64,000 nucleotides of DNA from Branchipolynoe longqiensis (GCA_030323885.1 CM059187.1:82916027-82980026), one strand, 5' to 3'. Positions 44,461-55,830 are shown, numbered from the stretch's first letter. The notes: generated by a model not told the origin, from the letters alone. Numbers and translations: made by a program.

Positions 44461-45364
44461 TTTTCATGTTTTCAATAGTGACTGACCCCTTATAGGGCAT
44501 TTGCTATCTGGACCGCACTTCGTCCACACCTCTCTCTATCTCCTCTCTGCTGGCCATGCTCCTCCTTGATATTATCTGAAAAGAGTTCCAGGAGGGGGAC
44601 CCCACCAGCTTTTCACTTTCTACTCTTTCGCTGCCCTTGTCTTTGGCTTGCCGGCTGGTCACCATAGAGCAAATAGAGACAGTCCTTTGACTCAACTCTC
44701 CTCATTTCTCTTTCCTACAATCTACCCTTATATTTTTTCATCTCCCAGGTTTACTTCTCCCCCTGATCACGGTAGTTGTTATCATTTCTCTCGCTTTGTT
44801 CTTGTTGCTGGAACCGCTGGACCCACCTTTACCCGTCCCTTCCTCCTAAACACTTGCTGCTGTCTGCTGGATACAAGTGCTGTGCTACCGCCGGACCGGA
44901 GTGATTTGGGGCCGCCCCAATGACTCATTGTGTAACTGTTGTAAAGATATCCCCAGCTTCTACAACCATCCAACCAGAAGATTAATCTTCAGCCAAAGAT
45001 TGGACTGATTTATCAGTGCCTCTCTATATTGCTGCAGTTTTGCCGCCAGTAACCATCGTGAGGTTACAAACACCCCAGAAGTCAAGGTCCTTATAGGGGC
45101 GATAGATGTAGGGATAAACAGTTATTGTTACTGGATGCGACCATGACAACGACTGTGGCTCACTACTGAAATGTCATTTCCATGCCAGTTATAAAGCCTC
45201 GTTCCTATTTACTACTCACACTGCATTTTGGAAGTTGTTCAGTTTACCCTCGTTCCACCTACTTCCAGAGCCATAACAACCTTTCTGCAGCACCTTTCCA
45301 AGCACTACATATCGTTGATTAGACCACTGCTGTCATAGAGGAAAATATACTACTCATACAAAAA
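44461..45364. other. Intron 6-7, unrecognised GC-richer segment
   Basis: Pyrimidine-rich on the plus strand, short open frames only. Could be an old element; no motif supports a call. Confidence 0.4.
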
Positions 45365-45566
45365 AGAACCATGTACCAGACCACTGGCACCAGGACCCAA
45401 AACACATTGAATCACATTATCCTAATTAGGCAGTATCAGATTAATGTCAAGCATCAGACAAGTTCCAATTTTCCAAGCCATTGCTTTGACTCGGTTGGGG
45501 TATGAACCCACAAATTCCCACATAGGAAGCCAGCTAACACTCTTTCTGATTCGGCCATCTCCTATT
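45365..45566 (-). mobile_element. SINE S1 relic
   Basis: TTTGACTCGGTTGGGGTATG and TGATTCGGCCATC with the usual intervening spacing; diverged. Confidence 0.5.
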
Positions 45567-45629
45567 GTGTCTAGATATGCTAATATTATATATGGACCTG
45601 TGAGATACATAATATCATGTGCTTCTTTA

Positions 45630-45915
45630 AAATATAAGTTACTTTACTGCAGTTTGAGGTCAACCTTATTTTAAAGGGTTAACCTTGGATATAATTGAAG
45701 TGACATTATGCACAATTAATTGTGGTGTGCACACTGAAACACCACACATCATAGACTTCCGCCGTGAGCTGTTCCATTTAATTGACATATTATATCTTAT
45801 ATTTGGCAATAACTGTTATTTAATAATTGCAGCCCTATTGGATTTGTAGGATTTAATCTAGTTGAGTGTGTTGGTTTAGAAAGGTTGACACTTTGCTCGG
45901 AGTATGAAGCTTGAA
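45630..45915 (+). mobile_element. MITE-A copy, 5'-truncated and diverged
   Basis: Interior landmarks plus the end GCTCGGAGTATGAAGCTT. Confidence 0.55.
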
Positions 45916-45918
45916 GCA

Positions 45919-46264
45919 ACAGAAAAGTTGCCTAGTCCGATGGACTTCAGCTTGTCATTTTTTAGATATAAATATGAGGTTGATCGTTATAATCTACTTT
46001 ACTTTAGCTTAAGGTAACTTTTATATTAAAGGCACACTTCGGAGATATTCTAAGTTCAAACATGAACAAAACCAACTTTGGCAAGCACGTCAAAACACAT
46101 GGGATTCAGTATTAACAGCTTCTATTAAATTGATTCAGAATCCCCTTCTATGTTGCAACAAATGATCGATATCTGCACCAGAATCTAAGTTATGTCTATC
46201 AGATCAAATATAAGTGAGTGCTTAAAAAAAAAAGAAGATGCTTTCATCGGACTATGCTGCTTTA
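45919..46264 (+). mobile_element. MITE-A copy
   Basis: AAAAGTTGCCTAGTCCGATGG to ATCGGACTATGCTGCTTTA, adjoining the previous relic. Confidence 0.75.
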
Positions 46265-46282
46265 CTCATCAGTACTTGGATG

Positions 46283-46602
46283 GATGACTACCAGGGCCGC
46301 GTTCAGGGTCCGTCTCGGAGGTGCCTCGGAGATGGCACTGACATCACGCTAGTCTGAATGGCAAAAGCAGTTTATTGTCTTGAAAATGGCCGCCCCCATA
46401 GGCGGTGGCCATTTGCAACAGAAAAGCTCCGCTGTGATTGGCTGAAACCACTGGATATGGGGGCCATTTTCGAAGCGCTTTTTGTCTCCTATCTGAAAAG
46501 GGAGGCATCGCCAAGACGTCGCCGAGACATACCCTGAACGCAAATAGGCCAAAAAGCATCGCCAAGACATCGGCAGGACGCAGCCTGAACGTGGCCGTGG
46601 TT
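46283..46602. mobile_element. Inverted-repeat element near exon 6
   Basis: Ends GGGCCGCGTTCAGGGTCCGT and GCCTGAACGTGGCCGTGG; interior GCCATTTTCG/CGCCAAGAC words. No coding capacity. Confidence 0.5.
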
Positions 46603-46696
46603 TATAAGGAATGCAAGGGACTACAGGCATCGTGATACTGGCTTGGCTGCTACACCAATGATGGATAGGGTTAAGTATGAGCATGGCCTACATTAC

Positions 46697-46861
46697 CTGC
46701 ACATGGCTGAGTGTTGCACGGGCGGGTCTCGGCCGTCGGGCCGTCACACGGCTCGCCTCCGTGCAGCGGCATCTGACACTGCCTCGCCCGCGTCTGGTTG
46801 CCGCCACCGCACGGCACACTGCACTCACCCCACTCAGCCCACGGCTTCCAGTAGCCATCAA
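46697..46861 (-). CDS. Exon 6: TSP1 repeat
   Basis: 165 bp, phase 1-1, acceptor tgccag, donor gtaatg. VDGYWKPWAEWGEC, C-S-V-P-C-G-G-G (Pro replaces the O-fucosylated Ser/Thr seen in most repeats), R-A-R-Q-C, HGGEPC and C-N-T-Q-P-C-A-G. Six cysteines, group-1 pattern. The nearest element downstream is an inverted-repeat element (46283-46602) about 95 bp beyond the donor. Confidence 0.9.
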
Positions 46862-47227
46862 CTGGCAAAGCACACAGACAGGCGGATAGGCGGGGTGTTA
46901 AGTAATGCGCAGGGGATCGCCAATGCTGATTATCAAAGGACCACTATGAAATGATATCAGTATATTTATATAGGTATATTTATATATATATACAAATATT
47001 ATATTCACATAATAGATTATAGAGCACATATAAATGGCCGGGGACAGGGGGGTGGGGGACCCCTGTGCGGGGCGCAACACACCACTGGCTCGGGAGTTTA
47101 CAAAATATAATTATTTACATAGTATTTATATATAGCATATATTATCTATATTATATATATACATGTTATTTATAATTTATTTTAATATTGTATTATTTAC
47201 CAATAGCATGTATATGCTACATATAAA

Positions 47228-47417
47228 TACAGTAAAACCTCTCTAACCGACCATTACCAGCTCCATAGATGGACCACTCCCCTATATCGATCGCTTTATT
47301 TGGGTCCCAACAATACCATTGTAAGGATATTCTAACTCCCTAAACCGACCACCTGCATAAACGGACCACTTAAAGCCGGTCCTATGGTCAGTCGATTTAG
47401 AGAGAGGTTTTACTGTA
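47228..47417. mobile_element. MITE-B copy
   Basis: TACAGTAAAACCTCTCTAACC to GAGAGAGGTTTTACTGTA; 190 bp. Confidence 0.82.
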
Positions 47418-47613
47418 GATGATTATATATAAGATCAATAAGCATTTATGCCAGTATATTTTAAAGGTAGTTCATATAGATCATCACGTTATTCATTGTG
47501 AATACTTTCACTAAATGCTACCAGTGGCGCCACCACCCAGCTGCCTACCGCTGCAGCAGACCTCTGAGGAGGGGGGTGGGAGAGGAGGAGGGGGGGGGGG
47601 CGTGTATACTCAC

Positions 47614-47778
47614 TCGGGCAGGACTGCGTGTTGCAGGCCTTGACGTCCCGGGGCTGGCCAGGGCAGGGCGCCCCGTCGTGCCGGGGCGGGATACATGCGC
47701 GCTCCCGCTCACTGAAGCCCCCGCCACACGTCTCGTTACAAGCCGTCCACTCGGACCAGTCAAGCCACAGCCCGTCCA
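47614..47778 (-). CDS. Exon 5: TSP1 repeat
   Basis: 165 bp, phase 1-1, acceptor ccccag, donor gtgagt (consensus). VDGLWLDWSEWTAC, C-N-E-T-C-G-G-G, R-E-R-A-C-I-P-P-R and C-terminal C-N-T-Q-S-C-P-S. The NET sequon overlaps the C-x-x-[ST]-C-G O-fucosylation motif. The acceptor end of this exon (about 30 bp including the first seven codons) is copied into the tandem array at 47780-48560, about 150 bp away, producing a decoy splice site. Confidence 0.9.
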
Positions 47779-47779
47779 C

Positions 47780-48560
47780 TGGGGGAAGGCAGGAAGGGAG
47801 GCAGTCAGCAACGGTGGAGGGGGGGGGGAGTATAGACAGAGGTCAGGGGTCAACGGACAGAGGTCAGAGGTCAAAGAGGGGTGGCATAGGGGAAGAGGAA
47901 CTGGTCCTTTACAGCCAAAGCCCGTCCACTGGGGGAAAGCACGAAGGGAGGCAGTCCGCAACGGTGGTGGGGTGGTGGAGTGGGAGGGGGGAGGGTGAGC
48001 ATAGTCAGAGGTCAGAGGGGTTTGCATAGGGGAGGAGGAATTGACATCTTCACTGGGAGAAGGCATAAAGGAATACCATCAGCACGGGTGGGGGCGGCGG
48101 TGAGGGGCGGTGCGAGGGTGAGAATAGTCTGAGGTCAGATGTCAGAGGTCATAGGTAAAAGAAGGCAGGCATTGGGAGGAGGCATTGGTCCATTACAACC
48201 ACATCACGTCCAAGGAGGGGGGTGAGCATAGTCTGAGGTCACAGTTCAGCGGTCAGAGGTCAGATGCCAGAAAGGGATGGCATCGGAGAAGAGGAACTGG
48301 TTCATTTACAGCTACATCCCGTACACTAAGGGGAAGGCTCAAAGTCAGCAAATGGGGGGGGGGGGGTGGCTGGAGGAGAGGGAGTGTGAGCAGAGTCAGC
48401 GGTCAGAGGTCAGAATACAGTCAGCAAGGGGGGCGGGGGGTTGGAGCGGAGGGAGTGTGATCATAGTCAGCGGTCAGAGGTCAGAAGTCAGAGAGGGATG
48501 GCACAAGGAAGGAGGAACTGGTCTATTACAGCTACAGCAGTCCGTGGGAAGGAACACCAC
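47780..48560. repeat. Tandem array (125-150 bp units) starting at the exon 5 acceptor
   Basis: Five to six diverged units containing GGTCAGAGGTCA, GGGATGGCA.GGGGAAGAGG and a copy of the exon 5 acceptor (47911-47945: AAGCCCGTCCACTGGGGGAA). The copied acceptor is followed on the minus strand by a few exon-like codons and then a stop. Confidence 0.78.
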
Positions 48561-48599
48561 CAGCAAGGGCATGAAGGAAGGGGGCTTCAGAGGGAGGCC

Positions 48600-50136
48600 A
48601 GGGTGGAAGAGGGAGGGTGGGGATGCAGTAAGAGGGAGGGTGGGAATGTGCAAGGAGGGAGGGTGGGAATATGGGAAGAGGGAGGGTGGAAATGCGGAAG
48701 GAGGGAGTCTGGGAATGTGGGAAGAGGGAGGTGGGAATGTGGAAGGAGGGAGTGTGGGAATGTGGGAGGAGGGAGGTGGGAATGTGGAAGGAGGGAGTGT
48801 GGGAATGTGGGAGGAGGGAGGGTGGGAATGTGGGAAGAGGGAGGGTGGGAATGTGGGAGGAGGGAGGGTGCGAATGTGGAAGAGATAGGGTGGGAATGTG
48901 GGAGGAGGGAGGGTGGGAATGTGGGAGGAGGGAGGGTGGGAATGTGGGAAGAGGGAGGGTGGGAATGTGGGAAGAGGGAGTGTCAGAGTGCGGGAAGAGG
49001 GAGGGTGGGAATGGGGAAGAGGGAGGTGGGAATGTGGGAAGAGGGAGGGTGAGAATGCGGAAGGAGGGAGGGTGGGAATGTGGGAGGAGGGAGGGTGGGA
49101 ATGTGGGAGAGAGGGAGGGTGGGAATGTGGGAGGAGGGAGGGTGGGAATGTGGGAAGAGGGAGGGTGGGAATGTGGGAGGAGGGAGTGTGGGAATGTGGG
49201 AGGAGGGAGGGTGGGAATGTGGGAAGAGGGAGGGTGGGAATGTGGGAAGAGGGAGTGTCAGAGTGCGCGAAGAGGGAGGGTGGGAATGTGGGAAGAGGGA
49301 GGGTGGGAATGGGGAAGAGGGAGGTGGGAATGTGGGAAGAGGGAGGGTGGGAATGTGGGAAGAGGGAGGGTGGGAATGCGGGAAGAGGGAGGGTGGGAAT
49401 GTGGGAAGAGGGAGGGTGTGAATGTGGAAGGAGGGAGGGTGGGAATGTGGGAAGAGAGAGGGTGGGAATGTGGGAGGAGGGAGTGTGGGAATGTGGGAGG
49501 AGGGAGGGTGGGAATGTGGGAAGAGGGAGGGTGGGAATGTGGCAAGAGGGAGTGTCAGAGTGCGGGAAGAGGGAGGGTGGGAATGGGGAAGAGGGAGGTG
49601 GGACTGTGGGAAGAGGGAGGGTGGGAATTTGGGAAGAGGGAGGGTGGGAATGTGGGAAGAGGGAGGGTCAGAGTGTGGGAAGAGGAGGGTGGGAATGGGG
49701 AAGAGGGAGGGTGGGAATGTGGGAAGAGAGAGGGTGGGAATGTGGGAAGAGGGAGGGTGGGAATGTGGGAAGAGGGAGGGTCAGAGTGTGGGAAGAGGAG
49801 GGTGGGAATGTGGGAAGAGGGATGGTGGGAATGTGGAAGGAGGGAGGGTGGGAATGTGAGAAGGAGGGTCAGAATGAGGGAAGAGGGAGTGTGGGAAGAG
49901 GGAGGGTGGGAATGTGGAAGGAGGGAGGGTGGGAATGTGGGAAGAAGGAGGGCGGGAATGTGGGAAGAGGGATGGTGGAAATGTGGAAGGAGGGAGGGTG
50001 GGAATGTGAGAAGGAGGGTCAGAATGAGGGAAGAGGGAGTGTGGGAAGAGGGAGGGTGGGAATGTGGGAGGGAGTGTGGGAAGTGTGGGAAGAGGGATGG
50101 TGGGAATGTGGAAGGAGGGAGGGTGGGAATGTGAAA
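48600..50136. repeat. 23-bp G-rich minisatellite
   Basis: About 65 copies of GGGTGGGAATGTGGGAAGAGGGA with minor variants (GGAGGAGGGA; TCAGAGTGCGGG). No T- or C-rich breaks, so the sense strand of the host gene is pure pyrimidine over long tracts. Very long open frames cross it but encode only repeat words. Confidence 0.92.
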
Positions 50137-50599
50137 TAAAAGAGGTTGACATGGTGGAAGGGAACTTATATTTTATATTTATTTTGGATAAATATCCGAA
50201 TTTAAATGAAGAGAACATAATATGAATAGTTAATACTGCTAGGTAGTTGTTTGGCTAGATATAGGTGATTCAATAGAACAAACTGCAGTTCAGAGTAAGG
50301 TTTTCCTAGTTTGATACAAGTATCAGTTATATATCTCATCTCAGCAATTACAATATTGACACTTTATTTGTTGAATTCTGTCTTCGTTGTCAATAATTTA
50401 AAGGGATGCATACGCAATCATTGAATATATGCAATATAATATAGGAATAATGCATCTCCCAACGAGTAGTGATAACTATCATATTCATATTCGTTGACAG
50501 GTAATGTGATTGTCTGTTCAACATGACATAAATTGCATTAGCATCGATATAGTGTAGTCTTCTGTTATGAAGGGTGAGGTACTGCCAGCTGTCAGAATG

Positions 50600-51500
50600 G
50601 CATTGGTGTAAGGCCTACATAAATGGAAAGACCAATAGCAATAACAGAACAATGGTGACACTGAAATAAGTAACTTGCAATGTCATACTGAAAATAAAAG
50701 TAATCTGCACAATTTCAAGATTAAAACCGTGAAAATTAAAAACTGGTTGTTAAGGAGATAGGATACTGGAAATAATAAATCACACCATTTCATCATTAAA
50801 ATCGCTAAAGTCGACATCTTCCAACATAATAGATAGCAAAGAACGGAGCGTGATACTGGACAGAGGAATCATACGATTTCAACGCTGAACACGTTAAAAT
50901 TAACACACGAATATTAAGTAGATAGAAAACAACGCAATATTATTTTGAAAAGAGCGAATTATAAAATTACAATGGTAGAACCGTTCAAATTGAAAGACGA
51001 TTATTACGTGGACAACAAACAATGCAAGATGGTACTGCAAATTAGAGGAAATCGTATAAATCAAATGTGATATCAGTAGGAAGATAGCAAACAATACATG
51101 ATGATTCTGGAATGAAGAGGAAATTGTACATTTCAACATTAGCATGGATAAAATAGAGTTTAAATAGATAGCAAACAATGCAGCACGCGAACTGTGAGGA
51201 AGAAATAAATCGCACAACAGGAAAAGCTTCAAATTGACATTTGAGAAGGAAACACAATTATGTAGATAACAAACAACGTCACTAGCGGTTAAACTTGGCA
51301 TTTGAGAATGATGCAGCAGAATTAACCACATAGGAAACAATGGAATATGATAGCTGAAGGAAATAAGAAAAATAGTACAATTTCCACATTAAAACTGTCA
51401 AAGTGGACATCCCACACAGAGACAGTATTATGTGGACGTCAGTCAATCAATGCAGAATGACAACTGGAAGAAAGAAGAGAAGGTTGGTACAATTTCACCA
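50600..51500. repeat. Degenerate tandem array, about 90-bp unit
   Basis: Recurring words AGATAGCAAACAATGCA, GGAAATCGTA/GGAAATTGTA and TTTCAACATTA spaced about 85-95 bases; strongly diverged. Confidence 0.6.
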
Positions 51501-51618
51501 GTAAATCGGTCGAAATTGGCACCAGAGAAGGAAGCCAGTGCAACGACCACGTCAGAACATATTGTGGCTAACGAATGCGGCTATGTGGCTGTGCGGATGT
51601 GTGGTTGTGTGGCTGTAC

Positions 51619-51774
51619 CGGGGCAGGGGTCAGGGTTGCAGCTGATGGACTGCGTCTGACTGGTGCCTTTGCAGTTGTCGCCACAGTCCGCTAGGTGTCG
51701 TCTCCGGGTCTCCCAGCCACCTCCACATGAAGAGCTGCACGGGGACCACTCCGCCCACGGCCTCCAGGGGCTGC
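51619..51774 (-). CDS. Exon 4: TSP1 repeat
   Basis: 156 bp, phase 1-1, acceptor cttacag, donor gtacag. 52 residues, the shortest repeat: SPWRPWAEWSPC, C-S-S-S-C-G-G-G, R-R-R, then C-G-D-N-C and two C-terminal cysteines. All six cysteines are present. The loop between cysteines three and four is compressed to four residues. The G-rich minisatellite 48.6-50.1 kb and a degenerate array lie in the intron that follows it in transcription. Confidence 0.87.
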
Positions 51775-51881
51775 CTGTAAGGGGCGGGTCGCGGGACGGA
51801 GGGGCGGAGGGGCGGGGGGAGGAGTGTGAGCAGGTTATACACGAGTATATGGGTACACTATGGCACGAGTACATGAGGACA

Positions 51882-52223
51882 TCAAAGTTGTCTAGTCCGA
51901 TGGTTTTGAATTTCTGTATTTTTTCTGAGATAAATATATTAGATCGATCACTTCACATTACTTCAAAGTTACTTTTATTTTAAGTGGTAAACTTTTTTAA
52001 TATTTTCAGTGCAAACATGAAAAATTAGTTTTGGCAGCTTGCCAAAACTTTGGCACCATAGACTTCTGCAGTAACAGGTTCTGTTAAATTTACTCAGTAT
52101 TGCCTTCTAGGCAAAAACATATGCTTAATAAGTGCATCAGTATCTAAGTTAGATATGTAAAATCAAATCTATATAATTGGTTTGGTTTTGAAAATTTGAT
52201 ATTCCATCGGACTATGAAGCTTC
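51882..52223 (+). mobile_element. MITE-A copy inserted in a simple repeat
   Basis: TCAAAGTTGTCTAGTCCGATGG to ATCGGACTATGAAGCTTCAA. The same GAGTACA-type repeat lies on both sides, so the MITE split it. Confidence 0.8.
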
Positions 52224-52234
52224 AATACATGAGT

Positions 52235-52400
52235 GCACATACCTCCAAGTGCACAGCTACCAGAGTGCACCAGTGCACTAGTGCATGAGTACACAAGTAC
52301 ACAAGTACCCGAGTACACGAGTACACAAGTGTACTTATGCACGAGTACACCAATGCAGCAGTACAAGATTACATTTGTAGTAGTACATGAGCACACAAGG
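52235..52400. repeat. GAGTACACAA simple repeat
   Basis: 10-base units; an outlying piece at 51843-51880 shows the array was split by MITE-A. Confidence 0.7.
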
Positions 52401-52979
52401 AAAAGATGACACGGATTACTGATAGATTGCACATCACACACAGCTGTGTGTTGGTTGTTAAAGTCTGATAGTAAATTCCAACTTGTCTTGCATCATTGAA
52501 GAAATGTACTTATGGAAGTTTTTTGCCTAGTTTATAATATTGAAAAATCGGATCCTGGTTACTCTGTAATATTGGATGTAGAAGCTCATCAAACAGCCTG
52601 CTGTATGGAAGTGGTCCAATACAGGATTTCCACCAGCAACCTGCCCTCTGACGACAGCGGTATGAATTAATGTTGAGCATAGCAGCTCACTGTGTATGCT
52701 CCACAGACAAGGTCTATAGAAGTTCTCTTGACACCACACATATATATATATATATATATATATACAGCACCGGTAGTCTACATCCGACGGAGGCGAGGAG
52801 GCCGAAGGTGGCTCCCAATAGTCTTGGCTCTTACGGAGTATAATAATAATGATAACAATTCCCTTACGTATCTTTATACCCACATAATTTGTTATAGATC
52901 ATATATATATATATATTATTCCATTCATAGACTACACCACCAACGCGGCCTGTCACTTCTGGTGAGACCCTGGGTAGAG

Positions 52980-53283
52980 TTGGTTGGTTGTTGGAGTTTT
53001 ACGTCCTGGCAACATCTATGGTCATATCAGGGTGGGCACTGACTTGTGACAGTGTACACTCATTGTGACTTTATAGTGCTGCCCCACTGGGAAATCAGGC
53101 AACTGGTACCATGACCCGATATCCCACTCAGTCACATTATCCTGACACTGAGCCAACCAGTCCTTGCCTTATCCGATTAATCCCAAACACCTGGCTATGA
53201 AGTGACAAGTATCAACTTTATAAGTCATTGGTTTGACTCTCACGGGAACCGAACTCCCGATCTCCCGCACGCGAGGCCCGGTC
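52980..53283 (-). mobile_element. SINE S1 truncated in its head beside exon 3
   Basis: Full body (TTACGTCCTGGCAACATC to TTTGACTCTCACGGGAACCG) but the head stops at CGCGAGGCCCG, 23 bases short of the exon 3 boundary. Confidence 0.75.
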
Positions 53284-53305
53284 GCTGGGTGGAGTCGGTG
53301 AGTAC

Positions 53306-53470
53306 CTGGGCAGATTGTGGAACCACAAGCCGAATTCTCCACGTCGTGACCCGTGCAGGGCACCGTGATGCCGTCCGTCTCCTCACACTGGCGGTCACGT
53401 AGTCTGACGCCACCGTCACATGACACGTCACACAGCGACCAATAGGCCCACGTGGACCACTTCCCAGCGG
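53306..53470 (-). CDS. Exon 3: TSP1 repeat
   Basis: 165 bp, phase 1-1, acceptor cacgcag, donor gtactc. GKWSTWAYWSLC carries the three-tryptophan ladder; C-D-V-S-C-D-G-G and a full set of six cysteines follow. The usual YGG loop is replaced by a TDGIT stretch. The donor lies only about 23 bp from the truncated head of a SINE (52980-53283), so intronic space for regulatory sequence here is short. On the acceptor side a 53-bp tandem array begins about 110 bp upstream. Confidence 0.88.
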
Positions 53471-53579
53471 CTGCGTGAAATCACCACCAGGGGCGCAACG
53501 GTGGTAGAGCGAGTGAGAGGTTCCTGGTTAATTGGGGTAATTAATGCTATGCTAGGCAATGGTTGAGGGGAAAATCAGG

Positions 53580-54950
53580 AATTGTGAAATGGGGGTATTT
53601 TAATATAAAGCAGCGATTAGGTTTAAAATCAAAAGTTGTAATGGGTGGGATGTTAATATTAGACACCGATTAGGTTCAACATCAACAGTTGTAATGGGTG
53701 GGATGTTAATATTAGACACCGATTAGGTTCAACATCAACAGTTGTAATGGGTGGGATGTTAATATTAGACACCGATTAGGTTCAACATCAACAGTTGTAA
53801 TGGGTGGGATGTTAATATTAGACATCGATTAGGTTCAACATCAGCAGTTGTAATGGGTGGGATGTTAATATTAGACACCGATTAGGTTCAACATCAACAG
53901 TTGTGATGTGGAAGTGTTAATATTCGGCAGCGATTAGGTTGAAAATCTAAAGTTGTGATGGGGAAGTGTTAATATTCGGCACCGATTAGGTTCAAAGTCA
54001 AAAGTTGTACATGTAATGGGTGGGATGTTAATATTAGACACCGATTAGGGTCAAAGTCAAAAGTTTTAATGGTGGTATGTTAATATTAGACACTGATTAG
54101 GTTCAAAATCAAAAGTTGTGATAGGGAGGTGTTAATATTAGGCAGCGATTAGCCTAAAATTCAATAGTTGTGATAGGGATGTGTGTTAATATTAGGCACC
54201 GCGTGACCTTACTATAAAAAGGTTCTATCTGACAACGTGACCAAATTGGTGTTATGGATGTAAAAGTGTTATATCTACAAAAGGCTATCATGCAGTTACA
54301 CAACTGTTTCTCAACTGGTATTTTTCACTGAGATACATTTAAAATAATATTGTTCGATCTGCTTTGCTATCATGCAGTTACACAGCTTCAGTCCTCGTTA
54401 TCTCGAAAGCAGCATTTTGTCAAATAGAACCTTTTAATAGTAAGGTCGCGCCCACTTAGATTCACAATCAAAAGTTGTGATGGGGAAGTATTAATATTAG
54501 GCACCGATTAGGTTGAAAATCAAAATTTGTGACAGGGAAGTGTTAATATTAGGCACCAATTAGACCAGAATCAAAAGTTCTGATGGGTGAGTGTTAATAG
54601 TAGGCAAAAGATGTGAGGGAAGAGGTAATACTTAGGTAACAAAAGTTGAAATCAACAGTAATGGGGGGGGGGGGTCGTGCCCTTTAATGTTCATATTAGG
54701 TACCAATTAGGTGACAAATCAAAAGTTGTGAAAGGGAATTGTTAATATTAGGCACCGATTAGGTTCAAAATCAAAATTTGTGACAGGGAAGTGTTAATAT
54801 TAGGCACCAATTAGACCAGAATCAAAAGTTCTGATGGGTGAGTGTTAATAGTAGGCAAAAGATGTGAGGGAAGAGGTAATACTTAGGTAACAAAAGTGAG
54901 TGTGAAATCAACGGTAATGGAGGGAGCGGGGCCTTTTAATTTCATTAGTT
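53580..54950. repeat. 53-bp tandem array near exon 3
   Basis: About 20 units around GTTAATATTAGACACCGATT and AAAAGTTGTAATGGGTGGGA. The left copies are nearly identical, the right ones diverged. Interrupted by MITE-F at 54201-54450. A segment containing AGACCAGAATCAAAAGTTCT occurs twice on the right (about 54560 and 54820), a larger duplication. Confidence 0.82.
54201..54450. mobile_element. MITE-F copy 2
   Basis: GCGTGACCTTACTATAAAAAG to AATAGTAAGGTCGCG. It interrupts the 53-bp tandem array, so it inserted after the array formed. Confidence 0.82.
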
Positions 54951-55344
54951 TATGGCTAGTGATGGAGCTGCCTGGGGTCAATTAGTAAGAATGCAAGCCG
55001 CTAGTAGCGCCACTAGTACATGTATACAGAAGCATTATTTAATGGAGCGTGTGTAAAAAAAGATTGGGGCTTAAGTTATTCATTCTAGCAAATTTGGATT
55101 ATAGAGGGTATTGTATTAAATTTATATAATAATATTTAAAATAAATAATATAAACAATTTATTTAACAAGTTAAGGGAAATAAATATCCTGAACAAATTG
55201 AAATAATTTAAAGCCAGGATACCTTACCATCAGAAAAATCTATATTCATCCTATCGAAAGTGAGATATATTAAAAAAAAAAAAATTTGCACACAAAAAAG
55301 ATTAGTGGCAGAAAAAAGGGTATATAATTATTGTTGCTGTTTTT

Positions 55345-55582
55345 TGTTTGTTCATTACTTGATTAAGCAAGGGCAAATTTCAATCATAGACACTTGGTCT
55401 TCCTCATTCCACTGCTACTAGCTCTAACCTAGTAATGGTAAGTGCCAGGATAGGTAGTGATAAGTATAACATTTTAAAGTAATTTCTTTGACTCGGCCAG
55501 TGTTCAAATCTGGAGATTCGAATCCCATAAGCAATGAATAATGGGAGGTAGGCGCTCAACTCATTTGGCCACTCGGTCTGTT
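55345..55582 (-). mobile_element. SINE S1 relic
   Basis: TTTGACTCGGCCAGTGTTC and TTTGGCCACTCGG with diverged body. Confidence 0.5.
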
Positions 55583-55671
55583 CAGGTAACAATAGGCAAT
55601 GCGGGACCGGGGCGTGTGCTTGTTGTCAGGTGTGTTGCGGAAAATAGTGACAGTTGACAGTTGACAGATAC

Positions 55672-55830
55672 CGGCACATGACACCATACTGCAGAGCTGG
55701 CGCTCTGAGGTCGGCCCCGAGCAGGGCACATCCGTGCTGTCACACGTCCGTTTCCGGTTCCGGGCGCCGCCATTACAGGAAGAGGAACACTGGCTCCACC
55801 CATTCCACATCCGCCACCGCGAGCCGTCCA
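55672..55830 (-). CDS. Exon 2: TSP1 repeat
   Basis: 159 bp, phase 1-1, acceptor atacag, donor gtatct. 53 residues: DGSRWRMWNGWSQC, then C-S-S-S-C-N-G-G, R-N-R-K-R-T-C and three further cysteines, giving the six-cysteine group-1 pattern. It is two residues shorter than the usual 55 because the loop before the fourth cysteine lacks the YGG/FGG stretch. A MITE-B copy (55899-56094) lies just upstream in the intron. Conserved cysteine and tryptophan positions make this a confident call. Confidence 0.88.

Noticed and set aside
48441..50139. Open frames of 200-490 codons across the G-rich minisatellite
   Set aside because: Every frame is open because the 23-base unit lacks stops; the products are repeat words with no domain, and the region is intronic to the TSP1 gene.
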